A stretch of DNA of 64,000 bases. Origin: Pseudogemmobacter sp044142105. Lineage in GTDB: Bacteria; Pseudomonadota; Alphaproteobacteria; Rhodobacterales; Rhodobacteraceae. The DNA is taken from NCBI RefSeq assembly GCF_044142105.1, contig NZ_JBGTYM010000012.1, positions 1-64,000 of the forward strand, written 5' to 3'. Positions 33,493-41,660 of the stretch are shown here, piece by piece (position 1 is the stretch's first letter; every line of letters starts with the position of its first letter). A model generated the notes under the pieces. It saw only the letters and a list, made by a program, of their open reading frames with translations. It was not told the origin of the DNA and ran no database searches. Both the position numbers and the translations under genes were made by a program.

Positions 33493-33520
33493 AAAAGGCC
33501 GGGGTTTCCCCCGGCCTTTT
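33493..33520. terminator. Bidirectional terminator between the VIT and Bax-inhibitor genes
   Basis: AAAAGGCCGGGG (33493-33504), loop TTTC, CCCCGGCC (33509-33516) and TTTT. The A run on one side and T run on the other make it work on both strands, and it separates two convergent genes. Confidence 0.88.
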
Positions 33521-33540
33521 GTCTTTCGGACTTGCTGCGC

Positions 33541-34311
33541 TTATTCGCGGTTGCCCAGGAATTGCAGCAGGAACATGAACAGGTTGATGAAGTCGAGATA
33601 GAGGTTCAAGGCACCCATGATGGCGGCCTTGCCCAGCCATTCCTGATCCATCGAAGCGGCATGCTGGATGTAGGTGTTCTTGATGTTCTGGGTGTCCCAG
33701 GCGGTCAGACCCGCAAAGATCAGCACACCGATGGCCGAGATAGCGAAGGCAAGACCTTCCGAGGCCAGGAACCAGTTCACGATCATCGCGACGATCAGGC
33801 CGATCAGACCCATCATCAGGAAGGCGCCCATCGGGGCCAGATCGCGCTTGGTCAGATAGCCGTAGAGCGACAGCGACGCGAAGGCGATTGCCGTGATCAG
33901 GAAGGTCTGCGCGATCGAGGTGCCGGTGAAGACCAGGAAGATCGACGACAGCGACAGACCCATCAGCGCCGCATAGGCGTAGAAGTACAGTTGCGCGGCT
34001 GCGGCCGACAGGCGGTTGATCACCGCGCCGAACAGGAAGACCATGGCCAGCGGGGCCAGCATGATCACCCATTTCAAGGGCGAGACGTAAAGCGCATAGC
34101 CAAGGCCGGTCAGATATTCATTGGCGCCGATCTGGTATTCGGTGGGGGTCGAGGTCACCGACAGCCCAGCCAAAGCCCAAGCTGCGCCGCCCGTGACCAG
34201 CATCGCCACGGACATCAGCCCGTAGACCTTGTTCATATGGGCGCGCAACCCTTCGTCGATCTGGGCGCGGGCGCCTACGCCGACGCCACGAACCGTGTCA
34301 AATTGAGCCAT
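33541..34311 (-). CDS. Bax inhibitor-1 (BI-1/YccA) family membrane protein
   Basis: A 256-aa, seven-helix inner-membrane protein from MAQFDTVRG at 34311, behind GGAGG. BI-1 landmarks are LRAHMNKVYGLMSVAMLVTG, AALMGLSLSSIFLVFTG and the C-terminal AWDTQNIKNTY followed by GALNLYLDFINLFMFLLQFLG. Bacterial relatives include YccA (a modulator of FtsH) and YetJ (a pH-sensitive Ca2+ channel). The charged Asp pair sensing pH in YetJ is plausibly present in the last helices. Confidence 0.93.
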   Translation of the reverse strand: MAQFDTVRGVGVGARAQIDEGLRAHMNKVYGLMSVAMLVTGGAAWALAGLSVTSTPTEYQIGANEYLTGLGYALYVSPLKWVIMLAPLAMVFLFGAVINRLSAAAAQLYFYAYAALMGLSLSSIFLVFTGTSIAQTFLITAIAFASLSLYGYLTKRDLAPMGAFLMMGLIGLIVAMIVNWFLASEGLAFAISAIGVLIFAGLTAWDTQNIKNTYIQHAASMDQEWLGKAAIMGALNLYLDFINLFMFLLQFLGNRE

Positions 34312-34456
34312 TAAAGCCTCCGATGTTGTCCCTAAGGGCAACGCCGATTTGGCCGGCGGTACCGCATCCGCGAAATATCGGAACTCTTGGCGCATATTTC
34401 AAGAATTTCCGTCTGGAATTTCGCGCGGTTGCGGGCACTAGGGTGCTGGAGAGCGG

Positions 34457-34675
34457 TCAGTCATGCCAATGTGCCGGGGAATCCCAGGCCGAACGTTCGG
34501 TTTCTGCCTCGGCCATGGTGCGGGTGATGCCGATATCAGACAGCAGTCGGTCGTCGAGAAGCCGCAGGCGCGCCTTCTGCCGTGCCGTCTCGCGCCAGGC
34601 GAGAAACCGGGCGAAAAGCGACAGGCGCAGCTGGGGTTGGCGGGATGTCTTGCTAGCGGTGGTCGCGGGAAACAT
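34457..34675 (-). CDS. DUF1127 domain small protein
   Basis: A 72-aa basic protein from MFPATTASKT at 34675 (GAAAGG site). It carries the DUF1127 core RLRLLDDRLLSDIGITRTMAEAE near residues 36-58 after an Arg-rich helix. In Rhodobacter and Agrobacterium some DUF1127 proteins bind RNA and affect sRNA or phosphate/stress regulation. The gene is divergent from a LysR regulator across 125 bp that holds dyad motifs, so control by that regulator is likely. Confidence 0.88.
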   Translation of the reverse strand: MFPATTASKTSRQPQLRLSLFARFLAWRETARQKARLRLLDDRLLSDIGITRTMAEAETERSAWDSPAHWHD

Positions 34676-34685
34676 CTGAGTGGCC

Positions 34686-34763
34686 TTTCATCATCGTTTG
34701 CTTGGCTGGTTCGGCTTAGCATCAGGATGCTTGATGAATACGCCGTGACTGGTTATGATGAAA
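34686..34763. promoter_or_regulatory. Dyads between DUF1127 gene and lysR
   Basis: A perfect dyad AGCATC-AG-GATGCT lies at 34718-34731. Outer inverted arms TTTCATCAT (34686-34694) and ATGATGAAA (34755-34763) flank it. LysR proteins usually bind dyads in the gap with a divergent target, so these are candidate operators. Confidence 0.45.
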
Positions 34764-34800
34764 ACGAATGTTGGTGATGAAGTAGATCAAGGATCGTGAT

Positions 34801-35652
34801 ATGCCGCGCAACCTCGACCTGACTGCCTTGCGTGCCTTTGTCACCGTTGCCGAAGTGGGCGGGGTGACCCGGGCGGCGGGTTTCCTGAACCTGACGCAAT
34901 CGGCGGTGTCGATGCAGATCAAGCGGTTGGAAGAGGCGCTGGGCCAGACGTTGTTCCTGCGTGCGGCGCGCAAGCTGGCGCTTTCGTCAGAGGGTGAGCA
35001 ATTGCTCTCCTATGGCCGCAGGATGCTGGCGCTGAATGACGAGGCGCTGTCGCGGATGGGGCTGGGCGTCTATGACGGCGAGATCCGGCTGGGCGTGCCG
35101 CATGACGTTGTCTATCCGATGATCCCCGTGATCATGAAGCGTCTGGCGCAGTGCTATCCGCGGGTGCGGATCAACCTGACCTCCTGTTTCACCGTCTTGC
35201 TGAAAGAGGGTCTGGCGCGCGGCGACTACGATGTGATCCTGACTACAGAAGAGCAACCGGGTGCGGGGGCCGAGATTCTGGGCAGCCGGCCGATGGTCTG
35301 GATCGGTGCCATCGAGGGCACTGCCTGGCAGCAGCGCCCGCTTCGGCTGGGTTTCAAGAACAGTTGCATCTTCCGCCCAGCTGCGCAGGCGGCGCTGGAT
35401 GCGGCGGGGATTCCCTGGGAAATGGCAGCGGGCGGCGAAAGCGAGCAGGTGGTCGAGGCGACGGTCGCGGCAGATCTTGCCGTCTCGGTGCGGATGCTGG
35501 GGAACATCCCCGAGGGCACGGCGCCCATCGCGGGCGACAATGTTTTGCCCGCTTTGGGTCAAACACAGATTTGCCTCTATTCCGGTGATCAAAGACGTGA
35601 CGAGGTGATCGATTGCCTCTTGTCCGAGCTGCGCTGCGCCTATTCCTGCTGA
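34801..35652 (+). CDS. LysR-family transcriptional regulator
   Basis: A 283-aa regulator. The winged helix-turn-helix is at residues 5-65 (LDLTALRAFVTVAEVGGVTR, AAGFLNLTQSAVSMQIKRLE), then a linker helix and a LysR substrate domain (IRLGVPHDVVYPMIPVIMKR; WEMAAGGESEQVVEATVAA). The effector is unknown. It is divergent from the DUF1127 gene, and its 3' end overlaps the convergent oxidoreductase by 13 bp. Confidence 0.92.
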   Translation: MPRNLDLTALRAFVTVAEVGGVTRAAGFLNLTQSAVSMQIKRLEEALGQTLFLRAARKLALSSEGEQLLSYGRRMLALNDEALSRMGLGVYDGEIRLGVPHDVVYPMIPVIMKRLAQCYPRVRINLTSCFTVLLKEGLARGDYDVILTTEEQPGAGAEILGSRPMVWIGAIEGTAWQQRPLRLGFKNSCIFRPAAQAALDAAGIPWEMAAGGESEQVVEATVAADLAVSVRMLGNIPEGTAPIAGDNVLPALGQTQICLYSGDQRRDEVIDCLLSELRCAYSC

Positions 35653-36626
35653 TGGTCGACGCGCAGCACGATCTTGCCTGTGGCCGCGCGGTCGCGCAAA
35701 AGCGCCAAGCCTTCGGGCAGCCTGTCAAAGGGCAGGATATGGCTGACATGGGGGGCGAGGCGACCGTCTTCCCACCAACGGATCAGCTGGGCCAAGCTGT
35801 CTGTCATCACCACGGGCGCGAAATCGGCATAGGCGCCCCACCAAAGGCCAGCGATGGTGACATTGCGGACGAGAAGCTGGTTGAGCGGCACTTGCGGCAC
35901 CTCGCCGCCAGCAAAGCCGATTGCTAGCATCCGCCCGCCCGGCCGGGTCGCGCGCAGTGCCGCATCGAAGCCCGGGCCGCCGACCGTGTCATAAGTGACA
36001 TCCAGGCCGCCCAGGGCGCGAAGGGCGTCTTTCAGGCCTTCGCCGCCTGGATGCGCCTCGCTGTCGATCACCGTTTCAGCCCCTGCTTTGCGCGCGATTT
36101 CGGCTTTTTCGGGTCCGCGCACCGAGGCGATGACCCGGGCGCCCAGCAGGCGGCCGATCTCGACAGCGGTCAGCCCGACCCCGCCCGCAGCGCCGGTGAC
36201 GAAAAGCGTCTCGTTCGCTTGCAGCCGCGCGAGATGCGTCAGCCCGAGGTGCGAGGTGCCGTAGGCGATCTGGAACCCGGCTGCGATGGAAAAGGGCATG
36301 GCGGCGGGCAGGGGCAGCAGCCGGTCGACGGGGACGACGGCATATTCCGCAAAGGCGCCGAGGCCGGCATAGGCTGCGACCCTTGTGCCAGCTGGCGGCG
36401 CCATGGTCTCGGGGCCGACCCGCATCACCGTTCCCGCCAGTTCAAGCCCCGGCACGAAAGGCGGCGCGGGGCGGGTCTGGTATCGGCCTTGCAACATGAG
36501 CAGATCGGCGAAATTCAGGCCAGCCGCCGCGACGCGCAGAAGCACTTCGCCCCGCCCGGGTTCAGGACACGGAATTGCCGTGATCTCTGGCTGCGCGTAA
36601 AGCTTGGCAACGGTCCAGGCCTGCAT
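35640..36626 (-). CDS. NADPH:quinone oxidoreductase-type zinc-free MDR protein
   Basis: A 328-aa medium-chain dehydrogenase/reductase. The N-terminal catalytic domain has AAAGLNFADLLMLQGRY and FVPGLELAGTV; the Rossmann motif is VTGAAGGVGLTAVEIGRLLG (near residue 143). The zinc ligands of alcohol dehydrogenases are missing, as in quinone oxidoreductases. It probably reduces quinones or enones with NADPH. It reads toward lysR and shares a 388-bp divergent region with the XRE regulator. Confidence 0.88.
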   Translation of the reverse strand: MQAWTVAKLYAQPEITAIPCPEPGRGEVLLRVAAAGLNFADLLMLQGRYQTRPAPPFVPGLELAGTVMRVGPETMAPPAGTRVAAYAGLGAFAEYAVVPVDRLLPLPAAMPFSIAAGFQIAYGTSHLGLTHLARLQANETLFVTGAAGGVGLTAVEIGRLLGARVIASVRGPEKAEIARKAGAETVIDSEAHPGGEGLKDALRALGGLDVTYDTVGGPGFDAALRATRPGGRMLAIGFAGGEVPQVPLNQLLVRNVTIAGLWWGAYADFAPVVMTDSLAQLIRWWEDGRLAPHVSHILPFDRLPEGLALLRDRAATGKIVLRVDHQQE

Positions 36627-36749
36627 ATTGCCCTCATTTCCAGCGATGATATCGGGCAGAGACTAGCGGGGCGTCGCGCCAGACGCCATTGGATCGGATG
36701 TCGCGCAGTCGCGGGAGTGGGGTCTACCGGCACTCAACCGTTAAGATTG

Positions 36750-36877
36750 TTGCAGAAAGGGTTTCAAATTGCAATGCATTTTGCAAAACGCGCAAAAGGC
36801 GAGTGCTGTCAAGGTAAGGCATACCGTGACGTTAATCCTGACAGGGTGCGGAAAGATTGCACGATCGAATAATTGCA
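36750..36877. promoter_or_regulatory. Cluster of five TTGCA motifs in the divergent region
   Basis: TTGCA occurs at 36750, 36769, 36781, 36857 and 36873, including TTGCAA-N6-TTGCAA (36769-36786) and the palindrome TTTTGCAAAA (36779-36788). A repeated motif of this density suggests an operator region. The TTTGCAAA core resembles sites of short-chain fatty-acyl regulators (RamB/PccR type), but no such regulator is adjacent. Confidence 0.4.
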
Positions 36878-36900
36878 CCTGTCGAAATGGACAGGTTTTT
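36877..36900 (+). promoter_or_regulatory. 20-bp dyad upstream of the sigma-54 promoter
   Basis: ACCTGTC (36877-36883), six bases, GACAGGT (36890-36896), then TTTT. The centre is about 87 bp upstream of the start predicted from the sigma-54-type promoter, a normal place for an enhancer-binding site. The T run would also suit a rho-independent terminator of an unannotated transcript. Confidence 0.5.
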
Positions 36901-36945
36901 ACGAAGATTGGGGAAAACTTCCGTTTCTTTCAGGATTCGACAGTG

Positions 36946-36962
36946 TTGGCACGGTTCTTGCT
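36946..36962 (+). promoter_or_regulatory. Sigma-54 (-24/-12) promoter of the XRE gene
   Basis: TTGGCACGGTTCTTGCT at 36946-36962 fits the RpoN consensus TGGCACG-N4-TTGCW, with GG (36948-36949) and GC (36960-36961) exactly ten bases apart. Transcription would start near 36973, about 42 bp before the XRE ATG. Confidence 0.72.
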
Positions 36963-37014
36963 TATCAACAAGTGAGGGGACCCGCGCAATTTCTGCGCAA
37001 CCACGGAGTGAAGT

Positions 37015-37374
37015 ATGAAGCATCCTGTTGACGCCCATGTAGGGAAACGCATCCGCCACCGTCGTTGGATGGTGGGAATGACCCAGCAACAACTGGCCGA
37101 CAAGGTCGGAATCAAGTTCCAGCAGATCCAAAAATACGAGACCGGCATGAACCGTGTCAGCGCCTCCCGCCTTTGGGATATCGCGGATGCGCTGGGTGTC
37201 CAGATCGCCTTCTTTTTCGAAGGCCTGAACGAAAGCGAAGCCGCCCAACCCGCTCAGGGCGATATGATGGCCGACAAGGAAGCGCTGGAGCTTGTCCGTT
37301 CCTATTATGCGATTCCCGAGGCGCAGCGCCGTCGCCTGTTCGATCTGGCCCGCGTCTTGTCGGACGCCGCCTAG
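37015..37374 (+). CDS. XRE-family helix-turn-helix regulator
   Basis: A 119-aa DNA-binding protein. The HTH lies at residues 10-65 (VGKRIRHRRWMVGMTQQQLA, DKVGIKFQQIQKYETGMNRV, SASRLWDIADALGV). A short C-terminal region follows (LVRSYYAIPEAQRRRLFDLAR). The same compact architecture is widespread and strongly conserved in alphaproteobacteria, with roles in stress and development in a few cases. It is a single-gene unit with a sigma-54-type promoter and a terminator at 37488-37527. Confidence 0.9.
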   Translation: MKHPVDAHVGKRIRHRRWMVGMTQQQLADKVGIKFQQIQKYETGMNRVSASRLWDIADALGVQIAFFFEGLNESEAAQPAQGDMMADKEALELVRSYYAIPEAQRRRLFDLARVLSDAA

Positions 37375-37487
37375 CTGAACCCTTGAGGGTCAGGGGGGCG
37401 AAGACGGCTTCCCGGCGGGTCGCGCAGCGCCTGCCAGTGCCCTTGAAGGCCAATCCAGCGTCTGAGGCCATTTGCCCAAGCTTGACC

Positions 37488-37527
37488 CCACCCCCGGCGA
37501 GCGATAGCGCCGGGGGTGGCGTCTTTT
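37488..37527 (+). terminator. Rho-independent terminator after the XRE gene
   Basis: CCACCCCCGGCG (37488-37499) pairs with CGCCGGGGGTGG (37508-37519) across an 8-base loop, followed by CGTCTTTT. The stem is twelve perfect pairs. It lies 114 bp after the stop. Confidence 0.88.
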
Positions 37528-37552
37528 AAAGCGCAGGGTTTGCGGGGGAAAC

Positions 37553-38365
37553 ATGGACATCGACAGCGCTTTGGCGGCCGAACTGGCCGATGTGGCCCAT
37601 GAGCTTGCGGATGCGGCACGGGCGGCGACGCTTCTGCATTTTCGCCAGGCTGGGCTGGACGCCGAGAACAAGGAAATCGAGCGCTTCGATCCGGTGACCG
37701 TGGCTGACCGCCTGTCAGAACGGCAGATGCGCGACATTCTGGCACGCCGCCGCCCGCAGGACGGCATTCTGGGCGAGGAATATGGCACCAGCCCGGGCAC
37801 CAGCGGTCTCTGCTGGGTGCTGGACCCGATCGACGGCACGCGCGGCTATCTGTCGGGCACGCCCACCTGGGGTGTTCTGATCTCGGTCGCCGACGCGACT
37901 GGCGCCGCCATGCGCCCGCTCTACGGCCTGATCGATCAGCCGCATATCGGGGAACGCTTTGAAGGCGGCTTCGGCCTTGCCCGGCTGGCCGGGCCGCGCG
38001 GCGAGATGCCGTTGCGCACGCGTCCGGCGCGGGCCTTGTCCGAAGCCATCCTGTTCACGACTTTCCCCGAGGTCGGTACGGCTGAAGAAGGCGCTGCCTT
38101 CCGGCGGGTGGTGCCCAGGGCCAGATTGGTGCGCTATGGCATGGATTGCTATGCCTATGCGCTGATTGCGGCGGGTCAGATCGACCTTGTGATCGAAGCC
38201 GGCTTGCAGGCCTATGACGTGCAGGCGCCCATCGCGGTGATCGAGGCGGCGGGCGGCATCGTCACCGACTGGCAGGGCCGGCCCTGTCCGATGGGCGGCC
38301 GCGTCCTGGCCGCCGCCAATCCGCAGATCCATGCCGAGGCGCTGGCCTTGCTGAACGCCGGCTGA
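37553..38365 (+). CDS. hisN: Inositol monophosphatase-family phosphatase, HisN-like
   Basis: A 270-aa Mg-dependent phosphatase. Metal-site motifs are DPVTVAD (46-52), GEEYG (73-77) and DPIDGTRGYLSGTPTWG (90-106), with YDVQAPIAVIEAAGG near 223; the usual WD of the last motif is YD. The DGTRGYLSGTPTWG form is typical of the histidinol-phosphatase branch (HisN) in actinobacteria and alphaproteobacteria, which performs the penultimate step of histidine synthesis. Inositol or other sugar phosphates remain possible substrates. Confidence 0.82.
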   Translation: MDIDSALAAELADVAHELADAARAATLLHFRQAGLDAENKEIERFDPVTVADRLSERQMRDILARRRPQDGILGEEYGTSPGTSGLCWVLDPIDGTRGYLSGTPTWGVLISVADATGAAMRPLYGLIDQPHIGERFEGGFGLARLAGPRGEMPLRTRPARALSEAILFTTFPEVGTAEEGAAFRRVVPRARLVRYGMDCYAYALIAAGQIDLVIEAGLQAYDVQAPIAVIEAAGGIVTDWQGRPCPMGGRVLAAANPQIHAEALALLNAG

Positions 38366-38535
38366 CTTTGGCTGGCCGTGCCGGGCAATGGTCCGCATTT
38401 TACGCCCGCAATGATTGAGACCGCGTCGCCTTTGCGCTAGAACCGCAGGGCGGCGCCCGAGTCCTTCCCCCCTTCTGTCGGCCCGCCGGTCCCGATCAAC
38501 CGAAGGGGCGGCCCGCTGGGGCCAAGGGGGAAGGC

Positions 38536-39876
38536 ATGGCCGATATCCTGATCCGCAACGCAACCGCGATTGTCACGATGGATGCCGCAAGGCGCGAGAT
38601 CACGGGGGGCGATGTCCTGATCCGCGGCGGCGTGATCGCCGCTGTCGGGCAGGGGCTGTCAGCGCCCGCCGGTGCCGAGATCGTTCAGGCCCAGGGCTGC
38701 GTCGTCACGCCCGGCCTGGTCAACACCCATCATCACCTGTTCCAGACCCTGACCCGTGCCGTGCCGGGCGGGCAGGATGCGCTGCTCTTCGGCTGGCTCA
38801 AGACGCTTTACCCGATCTGGGCGCGGTTTGGGCCGGAGGAAATGCGCAGCTCGGCCCGGATCGGGCTGGCGGAACTGGCGCTCTCGGGCTGCACGCTGAC
38901 ATCGGATCATCTCTACCTCTTCCCCAATGGCGCGCGGCTTGAGGATACGATCGAGGCGGCTGCGGAGGTGGGGCTGCGCTTTCATCCGACGCGCGGCGCG
39001 ATGAGCATTGGCGAAAGCGCGGGCGGTCTGCCGCCGGATGCCTTGGTCGAAACCGAGGCGGCGATCCTTGACGACATGATCCGGGTCGTCGATGCGTTCC
39101 ACGACCCATCTGAGGGCGCGATGGTGCGGGTCGGGCTGGCGCCCTGTTCGCCCTTTTCGGTCAGCCGCGAGTTGATGCGCGACGCGGCGCTTCTGGCGCG
39201 CGACAAGGGCGTGATGCTGCACACCCATCTGGCCGAGAATGACGAGGATATCGCCTATTCCCAGGCCAATTTCGGCTGCCGTCCGGGGCAATATGCCGAA
39301 GAGCTGGGCTGGACCGGGGACGATGTCTGGCACGCCCATTGCGTTAAGCTGGATCGTTCGGAAATTGAACTTTTTGCCCGGAGTTTGACGGGTGTCGCCC
39401 ATTGCCCGTGTTCGAATTGTCGCCTTGGCTCTGGCATCGCGCCTGTGCGCGCGATGCGGGATGCAGGGGTGAAAGTGGCGCTGGGCGTCGATGGCTCGGC
39501 CTCGAGTGATGCCAGCAACCTAGCTGCCGAAATGCGCATGGCGCTTTTGTTGCAGCGCGTGGCGCGCGGGGCGGATGCGATGGCCGCGCGCGAGGCGCTG
39601 GAGATTGCGACGCTGGGTGGAGCGCAGGTTCTGGGCCGGTCTGATTGCGGCAGTCTGGCGCCCGGCAAGCGGGCGGACTTGGCGATCTGGGATCTCAGCG
39701 GCATCGAGGCGTCCGGCGCCTGGGATCCGGTGGCGGCGCTGGTCCTGTGCGGGCCGCAGCGGGTGCGCGACCTTTTCGTCGAGGGCCGCGCCGTGGTGCG
39801 CGGGGGGCAAACGGTTCGGTTGGACCTGCCGCGCGCGCTGGAAGATCAGGCGCGGCTGGTGCGGCGCCTGGCCTAG
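38536..39876 (+). CDS. 8-oxoguanine deaminase (amidohydrolase)
   Basis: A 446-aa amidohydrolase with VNTHHHLFQTLTRA (HxH metal site), SDHLYLFPNG, TRGAMSIGESAGGLPPD, LAPCSPFSVS, HTHLAEN, WHAHCVKL, CPCSNCRLGSGI and the Asp of GVDGSASSDASN. These segments match characterised 8-oxoguanine deaminases such as Pseudomonas Pa0142, which convert 8-oxoguanine to urate; GLPPD and SDASN are diagnostic. It would salvage or detoxify oxidised guanine. Its TAG stop overlaps the convergent gene's stop by 4 bp (CTAG). Confidence 0.85.
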   Translation: MADILIRNATAIVTMDAARREITGGDVLIRGGVIAAVGQGLSAPAGAEIVQAQGCVVTPGLVNTHHHLFQTLTRAVPGGQDALLFGWLKTLYPIWARFGPEEMRSSARIGLAELALSGCTLTSDHLYLFPNGARLEDTIEAAAEVGLRFHPTRGAMSIGESAGGLPPDALVETEAAILDDMIRVVDAFHDPSEGAMVRVGLAPCSPFSVSRELMRDAALLARDKGVMLHTHLAENDEDIAYSQANFGCRPGQYAEELGWTGDDVWHAHCVKLDRSEIELFARSLTGVAHCPCSNCRLGSGIAPVRAMRDAGVKVALGVDGSASSDASNLAAEMRMALLLQRVARGADAMAAREALEIATLGGAQVLGRSDCGSLAPGKRADLAIWDLSGIEASGAWDPVAALVLCGPQRVRDLFVEGRAVVRGGQTVRLDLPRALEDQARLVRRLA

Positions 39877-40343
39877 CGCCGGCTGCCGACGCCGATAAGG
39901 CCGGTCAACAGCAGGATTAGCGCGCCGGCACCCCATGCCCAGGCGCCCATGCCCAGTACATCCGAGACCGAGTTGAAGATCTGGCCAAGGTCATTGCTGT
40001 CGGGCAGGGGCAGGCCGACAGACAGCGCGCCGTCACGCGCCTGAAGGAAGCCATAGGCAACAATCCCGGCGGCCAAAGCGCCGGTCAGGAAGGCCAGTGC
40101 CCGCGAGGGCAGGCCGACAATGGCCAGAAGGACGTAAAGCGCGGCAAGAAGGAAGGTGCCAAGGAAGCACAGCAGCGGGGGCGGTGCCTGCTGCACGAAA
40201 TCCCGCACTTGTTGGATGTCAGGGTTCAGTCCCTTGATCAGATCATAGGGCACGAAGCTGCTGCCGGGGCCCTGAAGCGCCAGCCAGGGCAGGAAAAGGC
40301 TGATCACCATGGCGGCGGCGGCAAGAATGGAAAGGGCGCGCAT
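39873..40343 (-). CDS. Four-helix membrane protein, unknown function
   Basis: A 156-aa inner-membrane protein with hydrophobic segments near residues 4-24, 57-80, 82-103 and 130-152, and a periplasmic loop after the first helix (GPGSSFVPYDLIKGLNPDIQQVRDF). I do not recognise the family. It is convergent with the 8-oxoguanine deaminase and divergent from a secreted protein gene. Confidence 0.65.
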   Translation of the reverse strand: MRALSILAAAAMVISLFLPWLALQGPGSSFVPYDLIKGLNPDIQQVRDFVQQAPPPLLCFLGTFLLAALYVLLAIVGLPSRALAFLTGALAAGIVAYGFLQARDGALSVGLPLPDSNDLGQIFNSVSDVLGMGAWAWGAGALILLLTGLIGVGSRR

Positions 40344-40513
40344 CTTGGGCTCCGATCTGTGATGCGGTCATGTGACCGGGCGGCAGGGCTTTGGTCAAGT
40401 CACTCGCGCGGCGGCGGTTCCGGCCGCAAGATCCGCAGGGGGTGAGGATTTCCGGCTTTGCCAGCCGTGCCGAGGCATGGCACATCGACGGCAGAGTTGA
40501 AGGAACCCGTTTC

Positions 40514-41122
40514 ATGCACCGCTTTCTCAGACCGCTTTCCGCCGCTGTCTTCGCCCTTCCCATGCTTTGTGCCACGTTTGCTTCTCCCGCGCGGGCCGAG
40601 ACCGCTCTGGGCGATGTCAGCGGCAACTGGGCGGGCGCCTCGGGCCAGGGCTTTGTGTTCCGCGCCGTCTTGACCGATGAGGGGGGGCAGGCACGGCTGC
40701 GGATATGGCAGGGCATGGACGCGGCCAGCCTTCAGGGCGAGGCACAACTGGATGTTGCTCCGGTTGTCTATCGCGACAATATCGTCGCGGGGGACAAGCA
40801 GGGGCTTGAGCTTGCCGTGGGGCAGGATGCGAGCACGCTGAAGATCGTGACGGACAGCGACGACGAGCAGTATCGCTTTCAGGAAACCGTCTCGGTCCAG
40901 TTTCTGGACTTCCAGTTTACGGTCGTCGCCTATGATGTGATCGTGACGGATTTCACCGATCCGGCGCAGAGCTATGCCTGTTCGGTCGATCTGCGCGCAA
41001 ATTCGCGCGTCGTGAATGGCGTAGCTGAAAGCCTGCCGCCCCGTGGCTTTGAGGAGGACAACCTGTCCTCCTGGGGACCGGATGCCGCTTTGAGCAAGGG
41101 CCTCTGTCCCGCGCCGGGCTGA
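40514..41122 (+). CDS. Secreted hypothetical protein
   Basis: A 202-aa protein from MHRFLRPLSAAVFALPMLCA at 40514 (AAGGA site), with a signal peptide ending ASPARA. The mature part is acidic and beta-rich, with two cysteines (YACSVDL and GLCPAP). A longer in-frame start at 40391 would add an Arg-rich stretch and is unlikely. No family is recognised; a periplasmic location is expected. Confidence 0.7.
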   Translation: MHRFLRPLSAAVFALPMLCATFASPARAETALGDVSGNWAGASGQGFVFRAVLTDEGGQARLRIWQGMDAASLQGEAQLDVAPVVYRDNIVAGDKQGLELAVGQDASTLKIVTDSDDEQYRFQETVSVQFLDFQFTVVAYDVIVTDFTDPAQSYACSVDLRANSRVVNGVAESLPPRGFEEDNLSSWGPDAALSKGLCPAPG

Positions 41123-41174
41123 GGCAGGCGCCGCGCGGGCTTGAGCGGGGCAGGGGCGCGGGCTATGAGGGGCC

Positions 41175-41492
41175 ATGAGCCATGATTACGCCCGCCAGCG
41201 CCGCGAGACCTTTGACACGTTCCGCCAGTCGCGCGGGGTGAAGCTGCCCGAACGCGCGGTCGTGGATTTTGCCTTCTTCGTCGAAGAGAACGACGCCGAC
41301 TGGGCGCGGTTCGAGCGTGTGCTGCGCGCAAAGGGCTTTCGTTCGAAACGGCTGAAGGATGGCGAGACGCTGATCGCTTCGGTCGGGCCGATCGCCGTGA
41401 CGGCCGAAGAAATCTGGCAGTGGGAAGAGCTGGCGACGGGAATCGCGCTTCAGTTCGATTTTTATCCCGATGGCTGGGAACTCGATCTCTGA
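41175..41492 (+). CDS. RraB-like ribonuclease E inhibitor family protein
   Basis: A 105-aa acidic protein. The segment RGVKLPERAVVDFAFFVEENDADWARF and the later EEIWQWEELATGIALQFDFYPDGWELDL fit the RraB/DUF1260 fold, where the enterobacterial member binds RNase E and changes its activity. Whether the alphaproteobacterial protein binds RNase E is not shown. It is 52 bp after the secreted protein gene. Confidence 0.75.
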   Translation: MSHDYARQRRETFDTFRQSRGVKLPERAVVDFAFFVEENDADWARFERVLRAKGFRSKRLKDGETLIASVGPIAVTAEEIWQWEELATGIALQFDFYPDGWELDL

Positions 41493-41660
41493 CTTCGCGT
41501 TGTCTGGTCGCGGGCGCCTGATGGCGGCCCGCTGCCGAGGCCTGCCCCGGTCAGCGGCGGATTATCGCGCATGCAGCACACGGGGCTGTTTCAGCGTGTT
41601 GCATCCTGCGTGAGCCTGCGGAAAGTAACCCCCAACGAAAAAACACCGTCTGGGGGACAG

